Assembly (NCBI GenBank): GCA_025934695.1
Contig: JAICWS010000001.1
Location: forward strand, 711,301 to 775,300
Reading direction: 5' to 3'
Length of the DNA stretch: 64,000 nucleotides
From: Alphaproteobacteria bacterium
GTDB taxonomy: Bacteria > Pseudomonadota > Alphaproteobacteria > Micavibrionales > UBA2020
Position 1 is the stretch's first letter, and each line of letters starts with the position of its first letter. The notes under the pieces were generated by a model. It had not been told where the DNA came from. It was given only the letters and a program-made list of their open reading frames with translations, and searched no databases. Below are positions 24,521-33,508 of this stretch, piece by piece. A program made the translations under genes and the position numbers.

Positions 24521-25246
24521 ATGATCGCAGATCTCTACAATCCGTCGATATGGCTGAGCCTCCTCATCCTTACTTCGCTCGAGATCGTGCTCGGGATCGA
24601 CAACATCATCTTCCTCGCGATCGTTTCCGCGCGCCTGCCGAAAAGCAAGCAGGCGCTCGCGCGCAAAATCGGTCTTGCGATCGCGCTCATCGGGCGAATC
24701 ATCTTCCTCTCGAGCGTCGTGTGGATCATGAAACTCGGGGATACGGTCGCCCGTTTCGGCGATTTCGACCTTTCCTGGCGCGATATCATCTTCCTGGGCG
24801 GGGGAGCGTTCCTGCTCTACAAGGCGACGGGGGAGATCCACCAGGTCGTCGAGGGCAAGGACGAGCAGAAGGGCAACGCGAAACACGGCGTTTTCGGCCG
24901 CGTCATTCTCCAGATCGGCGCGCTTGACGTCGTCTTCGCGCTGGATTCCATGATTACGGCGGTAGGCCTGTCGCAACAGCTCTGGGTCATGATCGCCGCC
25001 AACGCGATCGCCATCTTCATCATGCTGTTCGCAGCCGATGCGGTGGGCCGCTTCATCGCGCGCTATCCCACGGTGCGGATGCTGGCGCTGACCTTCCTCA
25101 TGATGGTCGGTTTCGCGCTTTGCGCGGATGGTTTGCATAACCCGATACCAAAAAACTACATCTATGCCGCCATCGGCTTCTCCTCCGCGACCGAATTCTT
25201 GAACATCCTGACGCGGCGCAAGGCCGAGAAGCGCAGCCGGAAGTGA
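24521..25246 (+). CDS. TerC family integral membrane protein (metal exporter type)
   Basis: A 241-residue protein with seven predicted membrane helices. The two family signatures are present: EIVLGIDNIIFLAI in helix 1 and ALDVVFALDSMITAVG in a later helix, whose acidic residues are thought to carry metal ions. Bacterial TerC members such as Alx/MeeF export manganese, so this protein probably takes part in Mn homeostasis. AGGGGC precedes the start. The stop codon overlaps the start of the Sel1-repeat gene (TGATG), so the two are translationally coupled. Confidence 0.92.
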   Translation: MIADLYNPSIWLSLLILTSLEIVLGIDNIIFLAIVSARLPKSKQALARKIGLAIALIGRIIFLSSVVWIMKLGDTVARFGDFDLSWRDIIFLGGGAFLLYKATGEIHQVVEGKDEQKGNAKHGVFGRVILQIGALDVVFALDSMITAVGLSQQLWVMIAANAIAIFIMLFAADAVGRFIARYPTVRMLALTFLMMVGFALCADGLHNPIPKNYIYAAIGFSSATEFLNILTRRKAEKRSRK

Positions 25247-26235
25247 TGAAACGCGCCGCGCTGCTCATGCTTCTCGCTCTCATCTTGCCATCTGCGGCGC
25301 AAGCCGAGCGCAGCGGCTGCGTGCTGATGAAAAGCGCGGCGGAGTCTGGTGACCCCGCGCGCGAATTCCTCTATGCGCAGGCGCTCTATAGGGGATATTG
25401 CGGCTTCAAGGTCGACAAGAAGAGCGCACTTCAATGGTATCGCAAGGCTGCTGACAAGGGCGACATGCAGGCCGAACATGCCTTGGGCGAAATCTATTTC
25501 TCGGGCGATGGTGCGCCTACCGATTACATCGCGGCAAAGAAATGGTATCTTAAGGCCGCCGAACAGGGCGACGGCCCCTCGCAGCTGCGTCTCGCCTATC
25601 TGTATGCCGAGAAGCATTTCCAGCCGCTGAAGCCAGACTATAGTGAAGCGGAAAAATGGTTTCGCAAGGCGGCGGAGCAGAACACCGAGGACGCGCAGTT
25701 CCGCCTCGGCAACTTCTACATCAACTATCGCCACCCTCCCGATTATGCCGATGGCATTCCCTGGCTGACCAAAGCGGCGCAAGGCGGCAACCGCACCGCG
25801 ATGTTCGACCTCGGCCGCCTGCAACTGGCGGGCAGCGGCGTTCCAAAGGACGTCAGCGGCGGTCTCGGCTGGATCGCAAAGTCGGCGGAAGGGGGCATGC
25901 TGGAAGCACAGATCTTCCTTGCCTCCGCCTATGCCGACGGCAAGCAGGCGCCGAAGGACGAAATGAAATCGCTGAAATGGGTGCTGGTGCTGGCGAACGC
26001 ACCGTCGCCGGAAATCTTTTACCTTGATCGCGCAGGGGATATCTTCTTCGACGGCTGGGGTCCGATCCCGAAAAACTATCCATCCGCAAAGGTATATTAC
26101 GACCGCGCCGCCTTGCGCGGCGACAAGCATGCGCTCGAGCGTCTCGTGCAGATATATAAAGACGGCCTCGGCGTGCCGAAGGATGAGAAGAAGGCAGAGG
26201 AGTATGCAGCGCGGGCGGCTGCTGCCCTCCCCTGA
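25246..26235 (+). CDS. Secreted Sel1-like repeat protein
   Basis: A 329-residue protein with a signal peptide ending QAERSG and about seven Sel1-like (SLR) repeats. Typical pieces are ALQWYRKAADKGDMQAEHAL, AKKWYLKAAEQGDGPSQLRL and EKWFRKAAEQNTEDAQFRLG, each a helix pair of 36 to 40 residues. SLR proteins are adaptors for protein-protein contacts, here in the periplasm. Translation probably begins at the ATG at 25246 that shares its A with the TerC stop; a GTG one codon earlier is less likely. Partner proteins are unknown. Confidence 0.88.
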   Translation: MKRAALLMLLALILPSAAQAERSGCVLMKSAAESGDPAREFLYAQALYRGYCGFKVDKKSALQWYRKAADKGDMQAEHALGEIYFSGDGAPTDYIAAKKWYLKAAEQGDGPSQLRLAYLYAEKHFQPLKPDYSEAEKWFRKAAEQNTEDAQFRLGNFYINYRHPPDYADGIPWLTKAAQGGNRTAMFDLGRLQLAGSGVPKDVSGGLGWIAKSAEGGMLEAQIFLASAYADGKQAPKDEMKSLKWVLVLANAPSPEIFYLDRAGDIFFDGWGPIPKNYPSAKVYYDRAALRGDKHALERLVQIYKDGLGVPKDEKKAEEYAARAAAALP

Positions 26236-26246
26236 TTTTCCAAATC

Positions 26247-26327
26247 GTCATCCCCGCGAAAGCGGGGATCATATGGTTTTGAAGTGCGGATCCTTCTGCA
26301 CGGGATTCCCGCTTTCGCGGGAATGAC
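26247..26327. repeat. REP-like palindrome, family A
   Basis: Arms GTCATCCCCGCGAAAGCGGG G and CCCGCTTTCGCGGGAATGAC enclose about 40 bases. It is the same element as 4841-4906 with a longer loop, and it starts 11 bases after the stop of the Sel1 gene. Confidence 0.85.
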
Positions 26328-26413
26328 GAAATAATTATGTCAAAATAATCCCCTTCCCCTTGCCCTCCGTTTCCTGATAAATATGTCAGACAGGAACAGG
26401 GACTAAAGAATCC

Positions 26414-26770
26414 ATGAAAGTCATTCAATTTCCAGCCGCGCCGCTGAAAGACGCCGCTTGGGAAGCGGTCGAAAAAGAAAAGCTGATCTCCGGCGCGCCC
26501 CAGCGCGCATACCAGTCGCTCTATTCCAGCGCATCGGACGAATTCCACACCGGCATCTACGAATGCACGCCCGGAAAATGGAAAGTCAGCTATACCGAAG
26601 ACGAATTCTGCACGCTGATCGAAGGCCATCTGAAAATGACAAGCGAACAGGGCGACACGCAGGAATTCAAGGCGCCGGCCAGCTTCCTGATCCCGTCCGG
26701 ATACAAGGGAACGTGGGAAGCCGTGACCAAACTGCGTAAGTTCTTCGTCATCTACGAGAAAGCCAAATGA
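26414..26770 (+). CDS. Cupin domain protein (DUF861/Cupin_3 type)
   Basis: A 118-residue single-cupin protein. The order FHTGIYECTPGKWKVSYTEDEFCTLIEG followed by FKAPASFLIPSGYKGTWEA matches Cupin_3 proteins, which include ureidoglycine aminohydrolase and many proteins of unknown substrate. Metal-ligand histidines are largely absent (Glu and Thr at the usual positions), so it may bind a small molecule without a metal. Its stop overlaps the start of the PuuD-like gene (ATGA), indicating that the two proteins act in the same pathway, probably amine or glutamylated-amine catabolism. Confidence 0.88.
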   Translation: MKVIQFPAAPLKDAAWEAVEKEKLISGAPQRAYQSLYSSASDEFHTGIYECTPGKWKVSYTEDEFCTLIEGHLKMTSEQGDTQEFKAPASFLIPSGYKGTWEAVTKLRKFFVIYEKAK

Positions 26771-27507
26771 AGCCCAAACATCCGATCATCCTCATCCCCG
26801 GCAATGTCGTCGACGTCAACGGTCTCCCCGCGCATATGATCCGCGACACTTATGTCCGCGCGGTCGTCGAGGTGATCAAGGGCATTCCGCTCATGGTGCC
26901 GGCGCTCGGCAAGGATTTCGATTTCGCCGATATCGCGGCGCAGGTCGACGGCATTTTGCTGACGGGGTCGCCCTCGCATGTGCAGCCCGCCATCTATGGC
27001 GCCCAGCAGGTTTTCGACGACAAGGAGCTGGACACGGCGCGCGACGCCACCACGCTGCCCCTCATCAAGCAGGCTATCGACATGAACAAGCCGGTCATGG
27101 CCATTTGCCGCGGCTTCCAAGAGCTCAACGTTGCGCTCGGCGGCACGCTGCACCAGCGCGTCCACGAAATTCCCGGGAAGAAAGACCATCGCGGCTCGAA
27201 AGACAAGCCCTTGAAGGCGGTCTACGAGACGCAGGCCCACAAGGTCATGTCGCAGAAAGGCGGGGTCTTCGAGCGGCTGCATCTGCCGGCGGAATTCACC
27301 GTCAACTCCCTGCACCAGCAGGGCGTCGACAAGCTGGGCCAGGGACTGCACGTCGAGGCGGTGTCGGAAGACGGCGTCGTCGAAGCGGTCTCGATCCCCT
27401 CGAAAAAATTCATCGTCGGGACGCAGTGGCATCCCGAGGGCGACTGGTATCTCAATAATACGTCTAAGGCCATTCTTTCCGCCTTCGGCGACGTGGTGCG
27501 CGGCTAG
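26767..27507 (+). CDS. Gamma-glutamyl-gamma-aminobutyrate hydrolase family (class I glutamine amidotransferase, PuuD-like)
   Basis: A 246-residue peptidase C26 family protein. The nucleophile elbow is MAICRGFQELNVALGGTLHQ (Cys near residue 115), and the other two triad residues are in GTQWHPEGDW. LLTGSPSHVQPAIYG is the family GG-x-D-x-x-P region. PuuD removes the glutamyl group from gamma-glutamyl-GABA in putrescine breakdown. No puuA, puuB or puuC is in the window, so the substrate is not certain. It is coupled to the cupin gene upstream. Confidence 0.9.
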   Translation: MKPKHPIILIPGNVVDVNGLPAHMIRDTYVRAVVEVIKGIPLMVPALGKDFDFADIAAQVDGILLTGSPSHVQPAIYGAQQVFDDKELDTARDATTLPLIKQAIDMNKPVMAICRGFQELNVALGGTLHQRVHEIPGKKDHRGSKDKPLKAVYETQAHKVMSQKGGVFERLHLPAEFTVNSLHQQGVDKLGQGLHVEAVSEDGVVEAVSIPSKKFIVGTQWHPEGDWYLNNTSKAILSAFGDVVRG

Positions 27508-27580
27508 ATTTTCCCGGAACCCCCTTCTTTTGCAGGACGTTGACATTTAAGCACAGTCAACTTCCCAGAAGAGGTATGCC

Positions 27581-27922
27581 ATGGCCAGCCGCAACCGAGT
27601 TCACGGATCTTCGCTCAACCGCCAAAAAGGACCGACCAAAGACCACAGCGCGCGCCCGCGCCGCGAACGGCACGAGGCCGAAACCTCGCCCAAGCGCGGC
27701 GAGCGTCGCACGATGTACGCGGACAAGGAACCCTGGAATGCCGACCCCGATGCCGGTTACGGATCCGGCAAAAGCGCCGGCAAGCGCAGCCCGCGCAAAG
27801 AAGCACTCAAAAGTCCCCACAGCGCGGCGCTAGGACCGCAGCCGGGCGGCGAAGTAGACGATGACTTCCGCCGACCGCATAACAATTACGATGATTACGA
27901 CCGCACCTATCCGGGCGCGTAA
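27581..27922 (+). CDS. Hydrophilic low-complexity protein of unknown function
   Basis: A 113-residue basic, disordered-looking protein: an Arg/Lys-rich first half (SSLNRQKGPTKDHSARPRRE) and an acidic Asp/Tyr-rich end (DDDFRRPHNNYDDYDRTYPG). It contains no hydrophobic core. GAAGAGG lies upstream. The frame is free of stops and ends cleanly before a convergent gene, but support is limited to composition and spacing. Confidence 0.55.
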   Translation: MASRNRVHGSSLNRQKGPTKDHSARPRRERHEAETSPKRGERRTMYADKEPWNADPDAGYGSGKSAGKRSPRKEALKSPHSAALGPQPGGEVDDDFRRPHNNYDDYDRTYPGA

Positions 27923-27933
27923 CCCCGGGGCAG

Positions 27934-28224
27934 CTATTTGGCGAAGCTCGGCCCCACCTTGCAGGGCAGGACTTCGACCTTGCCCCAGACCTTGCCGGTG
28001 ATATAGGGCTCTTCCTTGAGGTATGCGTCCAGCGCATCCTCGTCTGGAAAGTCGCAGACGACCATCGAGCCTTTCATCTTCCCATCATCATCGACGAGGG
28101 CGACGCCGTAAAGCATGGTGCCCTTCGCCTTCATTTCGTTGCAGAGGTCGATATGTTTCTGCCGGACCTCGAGCCTCCGCGGCAGCGCGTCGGGCAGGTC
28201 ATGGCCAATGACGATGAATTGCAT
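27934..28224 (-). CDS. YciI-like protein
   Basis: A 96-residue ferredoxin-like-fold protein of the YCII family. FIVIGHDLPDALPRRLEVRQ KHIDLC, then MVVCDFPDEDALDAYLKEEPYITGKVWGKVEVLPCKVG, match the family pattern with its conserved Asp and His pair. YciI proteins are small putative enzymes or stress proteins; no reaction is established for this branch. The upstream TMEM175 gene ends two bases before it, so both are likely on one transcript. Confidence 0.88.
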   Translation of the reverse strand: MQFIVIGHDLPDALPRRLEVRQKHIDLCNEMKAKGTMLYGVALVDDDGKMKGSMVVCDFPDEDALDAYLKEEPYITGKVWGKVEVLPCKVGPSFAK

Positions 28225-28226
28225 GG

Positions 28227-28829
28227 TTACTTCTTTCCTTTTCTTTTTTCCAGCCAGCTGTTGGGCAGGAAATACATGGTAGCGACAAAGACGTTGAGCG
28301 CAAGCGCCGCGGCCGGGTTACTGAAGGCGACGACGACAGCCAGCAGATAGAGCAATTGCGCCACGACCACCTTGGCGATCGAGGCATTGCGCATGCAGCG
28401 CTTGTCCTCGTCCTTCATATCGACATGGCGGAAGACGGCGGCGATCAGCACCAGGTAAGAGACGGCGCAGAACAGCGACCAGGCCGAATAGGCGGCGACG
28501 GTGAAGGCGCTGATATGGTTCTCGCCCATGAAAGCCGTGAAGAAGGGGATCATGGAAATCGAGAACAGCAGCAGGATGTTCGACCAGAGGATGCGCGTAT
28601 CCACCTTTTTCAGCAGGTGAATGAGCGCATGGTGGTTGACCCAATATTCGGACACGAACACGAAGCTGAGCAGATAGCTTACGAACAGCGGCCACTGCTC
28701 GGCCAGCCCCGCGATATTATCGTGGTGCGGGACTTTCAGGTCCAGCACCAAGAGCGTCACCGCGACCGCGATCACGCCGTCGGAATAAGCCTCAAGCCGG
28801 TTCGGGGAGAGTTCGTCTTTGGTGGACAT
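28227..28829 (-). CDS. TMEM175 family potassium channel (DUF1211)
   Basis: A 200-residue protein with six hydrophobic helices. The family motif appears as RLEAYSDGVIAVAVTLLVLD (R-x3-[FY]SD in helix 1), which in bacterial TMEM175 proteins forms the potassium pore of a tetramer. Later helices include VSEYWVNHHALIHLL. It is the first gene of a short minus-strand pair with yciI. A family B-type repeat lies just upstream. Confidence 0.9.
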   Translation of the reverse strand: MSTKDELSPNRLEAYSDGVIAVAVTLLVLDLKVPHHDNIAGLAEQWPLFVSYLLSFVFVSEYWVNHHALIHLLKKVDTRILWSNILLLFSISMIPFFTAFMGENHISAFTVAAYSAWSLFCAVSYLVLIAAVFRHVDMKDEDKRCMRNASIAKVVVAQLLYLLAVVVAFSNPAAALALNVFVATMYFLPNSWLEKRKGKK

Positions 28830-28852
28830 TCAATCGCCATCTTTACTTTAGC

Positions 28853-28968
28853 GCCACCCCGGCGAAAGCCGGGGTCCATGGACAGCATCGGCGCCGCAGA
28901 ATAACCATTGGCCAGTTGCTATCGCTGAAAGTATCTGGTCCGTGGGCCCCGGCCTTCGCCGGAGCGGC
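28853..28968. repeat. REP-like inverted repeat, family B, degenerate copy
   Basis: Left arm GCCACCCCGGCGAAAGCCGG GGTCCA and right arm TGGGCCCCGGCCTTCGCCGG AGCGGC are imperfect complements separated by about 64 bases. It fills the space between the divergent-looking ends of the TMEM175 gene start and the fabI stop. Confidence 0.75.
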
Positions 28969-28976
28969 AAAATGAA

Positions 28977-29801
28977 TTATTCCCCGCCGTTTGTTCCATT
29001 CGCAATCTCGTCGAACGTCTCTTTGCGCGGCATGCCGATGTTGTGGAAGCCGCAGTCGACGTAGTGGTTTTCGCCCGTGACCGCCGAGGACAGGTCGGAG
29101 AGGAAATAGAGCGCCGCGTTGCCGAGTTCATCGAGCGTGACCGGGCGGCGCAAAGGCGAGGCCTTGGTCGTGAACTTGAACGTATGGCGCGCGTTGCCGA
29201 TGACCGCGCCCGCCAGCGTGCGCATGGGTCCGGCCGAGATCGAATTGACGCGGATGTTGTTTTCGCCGAGATCCGCCGCGAGGTAGCGCACGGAAGCTTC
29301 GAGCGCCGCCTTCGCCACGCCCATCACATTGTAATTGGGCATCACGCGCTCGGAACCGAGGTAGGACAGCGTGATCATGCTACCGCCGTCCGGCATCAGT
29401 TCCTTCGCGCGGCGCGCGACGGAGGTGAAGGAATAGCAGGAGATATGCATCGAGTTCAGGAAGTTGTCGAGCGTCGTGTCGACATAATGGCCTTTGAGCT
29501 CGTCCTTGTTCGAGAAGGCGATGGCATGGACGATGAAATCCAGCTTGCCCCAGCTTTGCTTGAGCTGCGCGAAGACGCGGTCGAGATCGGCCTCTTTCGC
29601 GACGTCGCACTGGATGACTTCCTTCGCGCCGATGGTTTCCGCCAGCGGGCGCACGCGCTTGCCAAAGGGCTCGTCCTGGTAGGTGAAGGCCATCTCGGCC
29701 CCGTGCTCGTGCAGCGTACGCGCGATGCCCCAGGCGATGGAATGGTCGTTCGCCACGCCCATCACCAGCCCGCGCTTGCCTTTCATCAGTTTGTCGGCCA
29801 T
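28977..29801 (-). CDS. fabI: Enoyl-[acyl-carrier-protein] reductase (NADH)
   Basis: A 274-residue reductase that completes each round of fatty acid elongation by reducing trans-2-enoyl-ACP. The FabI-type cofactor site is GLVMGVANDHSIAWGIA, with QCDVAKE further on, and the active site is YNVMGVAK (Tyr-x6-Lys, typical of FabI rather than ordinary SDRs). GGAGGGATAAGCC precedes the ATG. It lies three bases after fabB, third in the fabA-fabB-fabI operon, and is the natural target of triclosan-type inhibitors. Confidence 0.97.
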   Translation of the reverse strand: MADKLMKGKRGLVMGVANDHSIAWGIARTLHEHGAEMAFTYQDEPFGKRVRPLAETIGAKEVIQCDVAKEADLDRVFAQLKQSWGKLDFIVHAIAFSNKDELKGHYVDTTLDNFLNSMHISCYSFTSVARRAKELMPDGGSMITLSYLGSERVMPNYNVMGVAKAALEASVRYLAADLGENNIRVNSISAGPMRTLAGAVIGNARHTFKFTTKASPLRRPVTLDELGNAALYFLSDLSSAVTGENHYVDCGFHNIGMPRKETFDEIANGTNGGE

Positions 29802-29804
29802 GGC

Positions 29805-31022
29805 TTATCCCTCCACGCGGCTGAACGCCAGCGTGCAGTTCGTGCCGCCGAAGCCGAAACTATTCGACATGACGTGGTTGAGCTTCACATTGTCGATACG
29901 CTTGGTCACGAGCGGCATGCCCTCCGCTTCGGGATCGATCGTGTCGACGTTGGCCGAGGCGCATATGAAGTTGTGCTTCATCATCAGCAGGGAATAGATC
30001 GCTTCCTGCACGCCCGTCGCGCCCAGCGAATGGCCGGTCAGCGACTTGGTCGAGGAGAACTTGGGCACGCCGGAGGTGAACACCTCCTTCATGGCTTTTA
30101 GCTCCTGCCCGTCGCCGACGGGGGTCGAGGTGCCGTGTGTGTTGATGTAGTCGATGGGGCCTTTGACGGTCGCCATCGCCTGCTTCATGCAACGCACCGC
30201 GCCTTCGCCCGAGGGCGCCACCATGTCGTAGCCGTCCGACGTCGCGCCATAACCGGTGAGCTCGCCGTAAATCTTCGCGCCGCGGGCTTTCGCATGCTCG
30301 TATTCTTCGAGCACCACCACGCCGCCGCCGCCCGCGATGACGAAACCGTCGCGGTTGGCATCATAAGCGCGGGATGCTTTGGTGGGGTTGTCATTGTACT
30401 TGGAAGACAGCGCACCCATAGCGTCGAACAGCACGGTCAGCGTCCAGTCGAGTTCCTCGCCGCCGCCTGCGAAGACGATGTCCTGTTTGCCCCATTGAAT
30501 AAGCTCTGCGCCATTCCCGATGCAATGCGCCGAGGTCGCGCAGGCCGAGGTGATGGAATAGTTCACGCCCTTGATCTTGAACGGCGTGGCGAGGCAGGCC
30601 GAATTCGTCGACGACATGCACTGCGTGACGCGGAACGGGCCGATGAACTTGGGCTTCTTCTCGCGGCTGATGTCGAAGGATTCAAGCAGGTTCTTGGTCG
30701 ACGGGCCGCCCGAGCCCATGATGAGGCCGGTGCGCTCGTTCGAGATATCTTTTTCCTCGAGGCCGGAATCGGTGATCGCCTGCTGCATGGCGACATAGTT
30801 GTACCCAGCGCCGTCGCCCATGAAGCGCTTCACGCGCTTGTCGATCAGCGCTTCCAGGTCGATGTTCGGCTGGCCGTGGACATGGCTGCGAAAGCCCATC
30901 TCGGCATACTTCGGCGCGAAGACGATGCCCGACTTGCCCTCTTTCAGCGATTGCGTGACGGCGTCCTGATCGTTGCCGATGCAGGAGACGATGCCGATGC
31001 CAGTGACGACGACGCGTCTCAT
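29805..31022 (-). CDS. fabB: 3-oxoacyl-[acyl-carrier-protein] synthase I
   Basis: A 405-residue ketosynthase that condenses malonyl-ACP with the growing acyl chain and is needed for unsaturated fatty acids. The active-site cysteine is Cys161 in [20 protein letters not shown], and the two catalytic histidines are in [11 protein letters not shown] and [12 protein letters not shown]. Position next to fabA supports FabB rather than FabF. AGAGGGGA lies upstream of the ATG. Confidence 0.97.
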   Translation of the reverse strand: MRRVVVTGIGIVSCIGNDQDAVTQSLKEGKSGIVFAPKYAEMGFRSHVHGQPNIDLEALIDKRVKRFMGDGAGYNYVAMQQAITDSGLEEKDISNERTGLIMGSGGPSTKNLLESFDISREKKPKFIGPFRVTQCMSSTNSACLATPFKIKGVNYSITSACATSAHCIGNGAELIQWGKQDIVFAGGGEELDWTLTVLFDAMGALSSKYNDNPTKASRAYDANRDGFVIAGGGGVVVLEEYEHAKARGAKIYGELTGYGATSDGYDMVAPSGEGAVRCMKQAMATVKGPIDYINTHGTSTPVGDGQELKAMKEVFTSGVPKFSSTKSLTGHSLGATGVQEAIYSLLMMKHNFICASANVDTIDPEAEGMPLVTKRIDNVKLNHVMSNSFGFGGTNCTLAFSRVEG

Positions 31023-31044
31023 TTTCTTTTTCCCCTCTTCCGTC

Positions 31045-31161
31045 GTAACCCCGGCGAAAGCCGGGGTCTAGAATGTTGCAGCACCTATGGCGGGACTTAT
31101 CTTTGATGGTGTCCACCACGAATGCTGAAAGATTTGAGACCCCGGCTTTCGCCGGGGTTAC
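31045..31161. repeat. REP-like inverted repeat, family B
   Basis: Arms GTAACCCCGGCGAAAGCCGG GGTCT and AGACCCCGGCTTTCGCCGGG GTTAC are perfect complements, 67 bases apart. It sits in the fabA-fabB gap, inside what should be one operon. Confidence 0.85.
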
Positions 31162-31167
31162 AAGAAG

Positions 31168-31689
31168 TTACAGCGACCGCGGATTTTCGAACAGCCCGAC
31201 TTTCAGGTCGGCGGCTTCGTAGATCACCTTGCCGTCGACTTCGACCACGCCGTCGGCGATGCCGAGGACGAGCTTGCGGTTGATGACGCGCTTGATGTTC
31301 AGGCGATAGGTGACTTTTTTCGCTTCCGGCAAAACCTGACCGGTGAATTTCACCTCGCCCACGCCGAGCGCGCGGCCTGAGCCTCGCGCGCCGGTCCAGC
31401 CGAGATAGAAGCCGAGCAGCTGCCAGACGGCGTCGAGGCCGAGGCATCCCGGCATGACGGGGTCGCCGACGAAATGGCAGGCGAAGAACCAGAGGTCGGG
31501 CTTGACGTCGAGTTCAGCGACCAGCTCCCCCTTGCCGTGCGCGCCGCCTTCGGCGCTAATATGCGTAATCCGGTCAAACATCAGCATCGGCGGCATCGGC
31601 AACTTGGCGTTGCCCTGCCCGAACAGCTTGCCCTGCGCGCAGTCGATAAGGTCCTGGTATGTGTAGCTGGATTTCGGTGTAAAGGTCAT
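31168..31689 (-). CDS. fabA: 3-hydroxydecanoyl-[acyl-carrier-protein] dehydratase/isomerase
   Basis: A 173-residue hot-dog enzyme that dehydrates 3-hydroxydecanoyl-ACP and isomerises the product to the cis-3 form, the branch point to unsaturated fatty acids. The catalytic His and Asp are in [29 protein letters not shown]. The start at 31689 gives the normal family length ([20 protein letters not shown]); a GTG twelve codons upstream would extend it. First gene of the fabA-fabB-fabI set, separated from fabB by a palindromic repeat. Confidence 0.97.
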   Translation of the reverse strand: MTFTPKSSYTYQDLIDCAQGKLFGQGNAKLPMPPMLMFDRITHISAEGGAHGKGELVAELDVKPDLWFFACHFVGDPVMPGCLGLDAVWQLLGFYLGWTGARGSGRALGVGEVKFTGQVLPEAKKVTYRLNIKRVINRKLVLGIADGVVEVDGKVIYEAADLKVGLFENPRSL

Positions 31690-31782
31690 TTCTGCTTCAG
31701 AAACTTTCGCTTGCAGGTTCTGCACGGATGTTCGCCCCCGGAGTTCGTTATTTCAAGTCGATGACACCACTCAAACGCCGCT

Positions 31783-32730
31783 TCAGGCTTTCGCCTCTTC
31801 CCTGTATTTCGCTCCCAGAATCATGCCGGTTTTCGCCAGCGATTTTGCAATACTTGGGTGTATCTGTCCAACATCTTCGACAGTGATTACGGCAACCATC
31901 CGGCCCACCGCCTTGGCGATGGAAACCGCGCGTCCCAGCTGGTCTTCCAGCCCGATGAGGACGAAAAATTCCTCGATCTGCGGCTTCAGTTTCTTCAGAT
32001 ATTCTGGAATATCGGCGCCCTCGGTGTCGTTGGCGGCGGCCAGCATGCCCCAGTTCTTGATGCCGGGCGTGCCGTGGCGCAGCGACTCCCGCACCATCAC
32101 ATTGGTGAACTCTTTTTCCGCGTCAATGGGCAGCGGCACCTTGGCTTCGGCGATCGCGAAGTAATGCCCGGCCACGGCCGACAGCGCGAGGATGCCCTGC
32201 GCCGCCGTGTTCCCGTCGGCGATGAATTCCTCGATCAGCAGGTCGCAGAAATCCTGCGTCGCCATTTCGTAGGTGAGCGAGGCGATGACCGTTTCGATCA
32301 GCAGCCGCAAGAGCCGGTCCTTGCCGTAGCCCTGCTTTTCCCACGCGGGGAAGTCGTTAATGATGAGCGCGATCGCGATCTCGTGGATATCGTCGAGCCC
32401 CTTGGGCAGTTTCTTCGCGATGCCGCGGCCCAGCTGACGTCCCAGTTCCGTGTCGTGATCGATGGTGTAAGCGAGCGGCAGAAGATCGTCCGGCTCCGAC
32501 CCGTCGGTGGGATCGGTGCGCAGCAAGTCGGCCACGCGATGGAACGCCTGCTCCATCACCACGTCCGGCTCTTCGTATTCGAGCAGCGTTTCGGTGATGA
32601 GCCCCGCATAGATGCACACGGTGCGCACGACGCGGGTCTTCAGGTCGGTGTCCTTGATGAGGGCCTCGAGGCGCTTGGTGATCGCCTTGGCTTCCTCTTT
32701 GAGTTTTTCCTGGTGTTCGGGAGTGGACAA
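31783..32730 (-). CDS. Uncharacterised helical protein
   Basis: A 315-residue soluble, mainly helical protein without signal or membrane segment. The start is taken at a TTG at 32730 because AGGAG (inside the last codons of the upstream gene) stands eight bases before it; a GTG at 32766 has no ribosome site and would overlap the upstream gene by 32 bases. Phrases such as EIAIALIINDFPAWEKQGYG are not from a family I can name. It is coupled to the SH3 protein gene upstream. Confidence 0.7.
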   Translation of the reverse strand: MSTPEHQEKLKEEAKAITKRLEALIKDTDLKTRVVRTVCIYAGLITETLLEYEEPDVVMEQAFHRVADLLRTDPTDGSEPDDLLPLAYTIDHDTELGRQLGRGIAKKLPKGLDDIHEIAIALIINDFPAWEKQGYGKDRLLRLLIETVIASLTYEMATQDFCDLLIEEFIADGNTAAQGILALSAVAGHYFAIAEAKVPLPIDAEKEFTNVMVRESLRHGTPGIKNWGMLAAANDTEGADIPEYLKKLKPQIEEFFVLIGLEDQLGRAVSIAKAVGRMVAVITVEDVGQIHPSIAKSLAKTGMILGAKYREEAKA

Positions 32731-32734
32731 AAAA

Positions 32735-33334
32735 TTACTCCTGGAACTTCTCGTCGGGGTAGACACCCCAAACGTTGTCGCGCTTGATCCAGCCGTTGTA
32801 GCCCTGAACTTTCAAATCGCACCAGCCACCCTTGCATTTGCCGAGCGATGCGATGACGCCGGGCTCGAGCTTTACGACGGGCCGCGAACCGTCGTCGGGC
32901 TTTTTGAGCAGCGTCTGGTTCTGCTTGCCCCGGATGATGACGGCGCGCCTGCCGGAGAGCATCGACTTGTGCACCCAGCCGCCGTCGCCGTCCACATCTC
33001 TGATCTGACGCCATACATCGAACTCGCGTACGATTTCAACCGGCAGCCCGTCTTTGCGGATGATGAACTTGATCGGATATTTCAGCGCGGGGCCGGTGCG
33101 CACGTTGACTTCGTCGACGCTCAAGGTCACGAACCTCGGCACCGGCAGCTGCGGGCCGGCATTCACATTGTCGGCGGCGGAAGTCGGTTCGACGGATTTG
33201 GCGGCGACGGTCGGCTTGACCGCCGTCTTGACGGCCGGCGGCGCCTTGACGGTCGCCACCGGGTCCGCGGCCAGGCAATGGCCCGCCCCGGCCAGCATGC
33301 CGATCATCCCCATTGCCAGTAAAATCTTCCTCAT
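32735..33334 (-). CDS. Secreted SH3-domain protein
   Basis: A 199-residue periplasmic protein with a signal peptide ending CLAADP. After an Ala/Val/Lys-rich linker come two bacterial SH3 (SH3_4-type) domains: FVTLSVDEVNVRTGPALKYP IKFII ... GWVHKSML, and a second one with GKCKGGWCDLKVQGYNGWIK. Such domains bind peptidoglycan or proline-containing peptides at the cell wall and are common in alphaproteobacteria. First gene of a two-gene minus-strand unit. Confidence 0.88.
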   Translation of the reverse strand: MRKILLAMGMIGMLAGAGHCLAADPVATVKAPPAVKTAVKPTVAAKSVEPTSAADNVNAGPQLPVPRFVTLSVDEVNVRTGPALKYPIKFIIRKDGLPVEIVREFDVWRQIRDVDGDGGWVHKSMLSGRRAVIIRGKQNQTLLKKPDDGSRPVVKLEPGVIASLGKCKGGWCDLKVQGYNGWIKRDNVWGVYPDEKFQE

Positions 33335-33442
33335 CCCTTATCCTGCTTCTTGAACAATGAGAAAGAATAGGCATAAAACCTCGTTCCTCCAATCAATTTT
33401 TCTGGCGGTTAATCCGCCTTCATTTCAAAGGTTTAAATTTAA

Positions 33443-33470
33443 TTGACATAACTTCTCCATTCCCTATAAT
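33443..33470 (+). promoter_or_regulatory. Consensus sigma70-type promoter
   Basis: TTGACA (33443-33448) and TATAAT (33465-33470), both perfect, with a 16-base spacer. The -35 box is followed by TAA, as in several other promoters of this window. It drives the four-gene plus-strand unit beginning at 33509. Confidence 0.85.
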
Positions 33471-33508
33471 GGCGCCATTCATTTCATAAGGTATGGGAAT
33501 CCGGGACC

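Noticed and set aside
26338-26343. TTGACA on the minus strand followed by TAATTA, as a possible promoter
   Set aside because: No -10-like sequence lies 16-18 bases downstream; that position is the arm of a palindromic repeat, and no gene follows.
31690-31725. GTG start adding twelve residues to FabA
   Set aside because: The family length and conserved N-terminus fit the ATG at 31689 better; the upstream ribosome site is not convincing.
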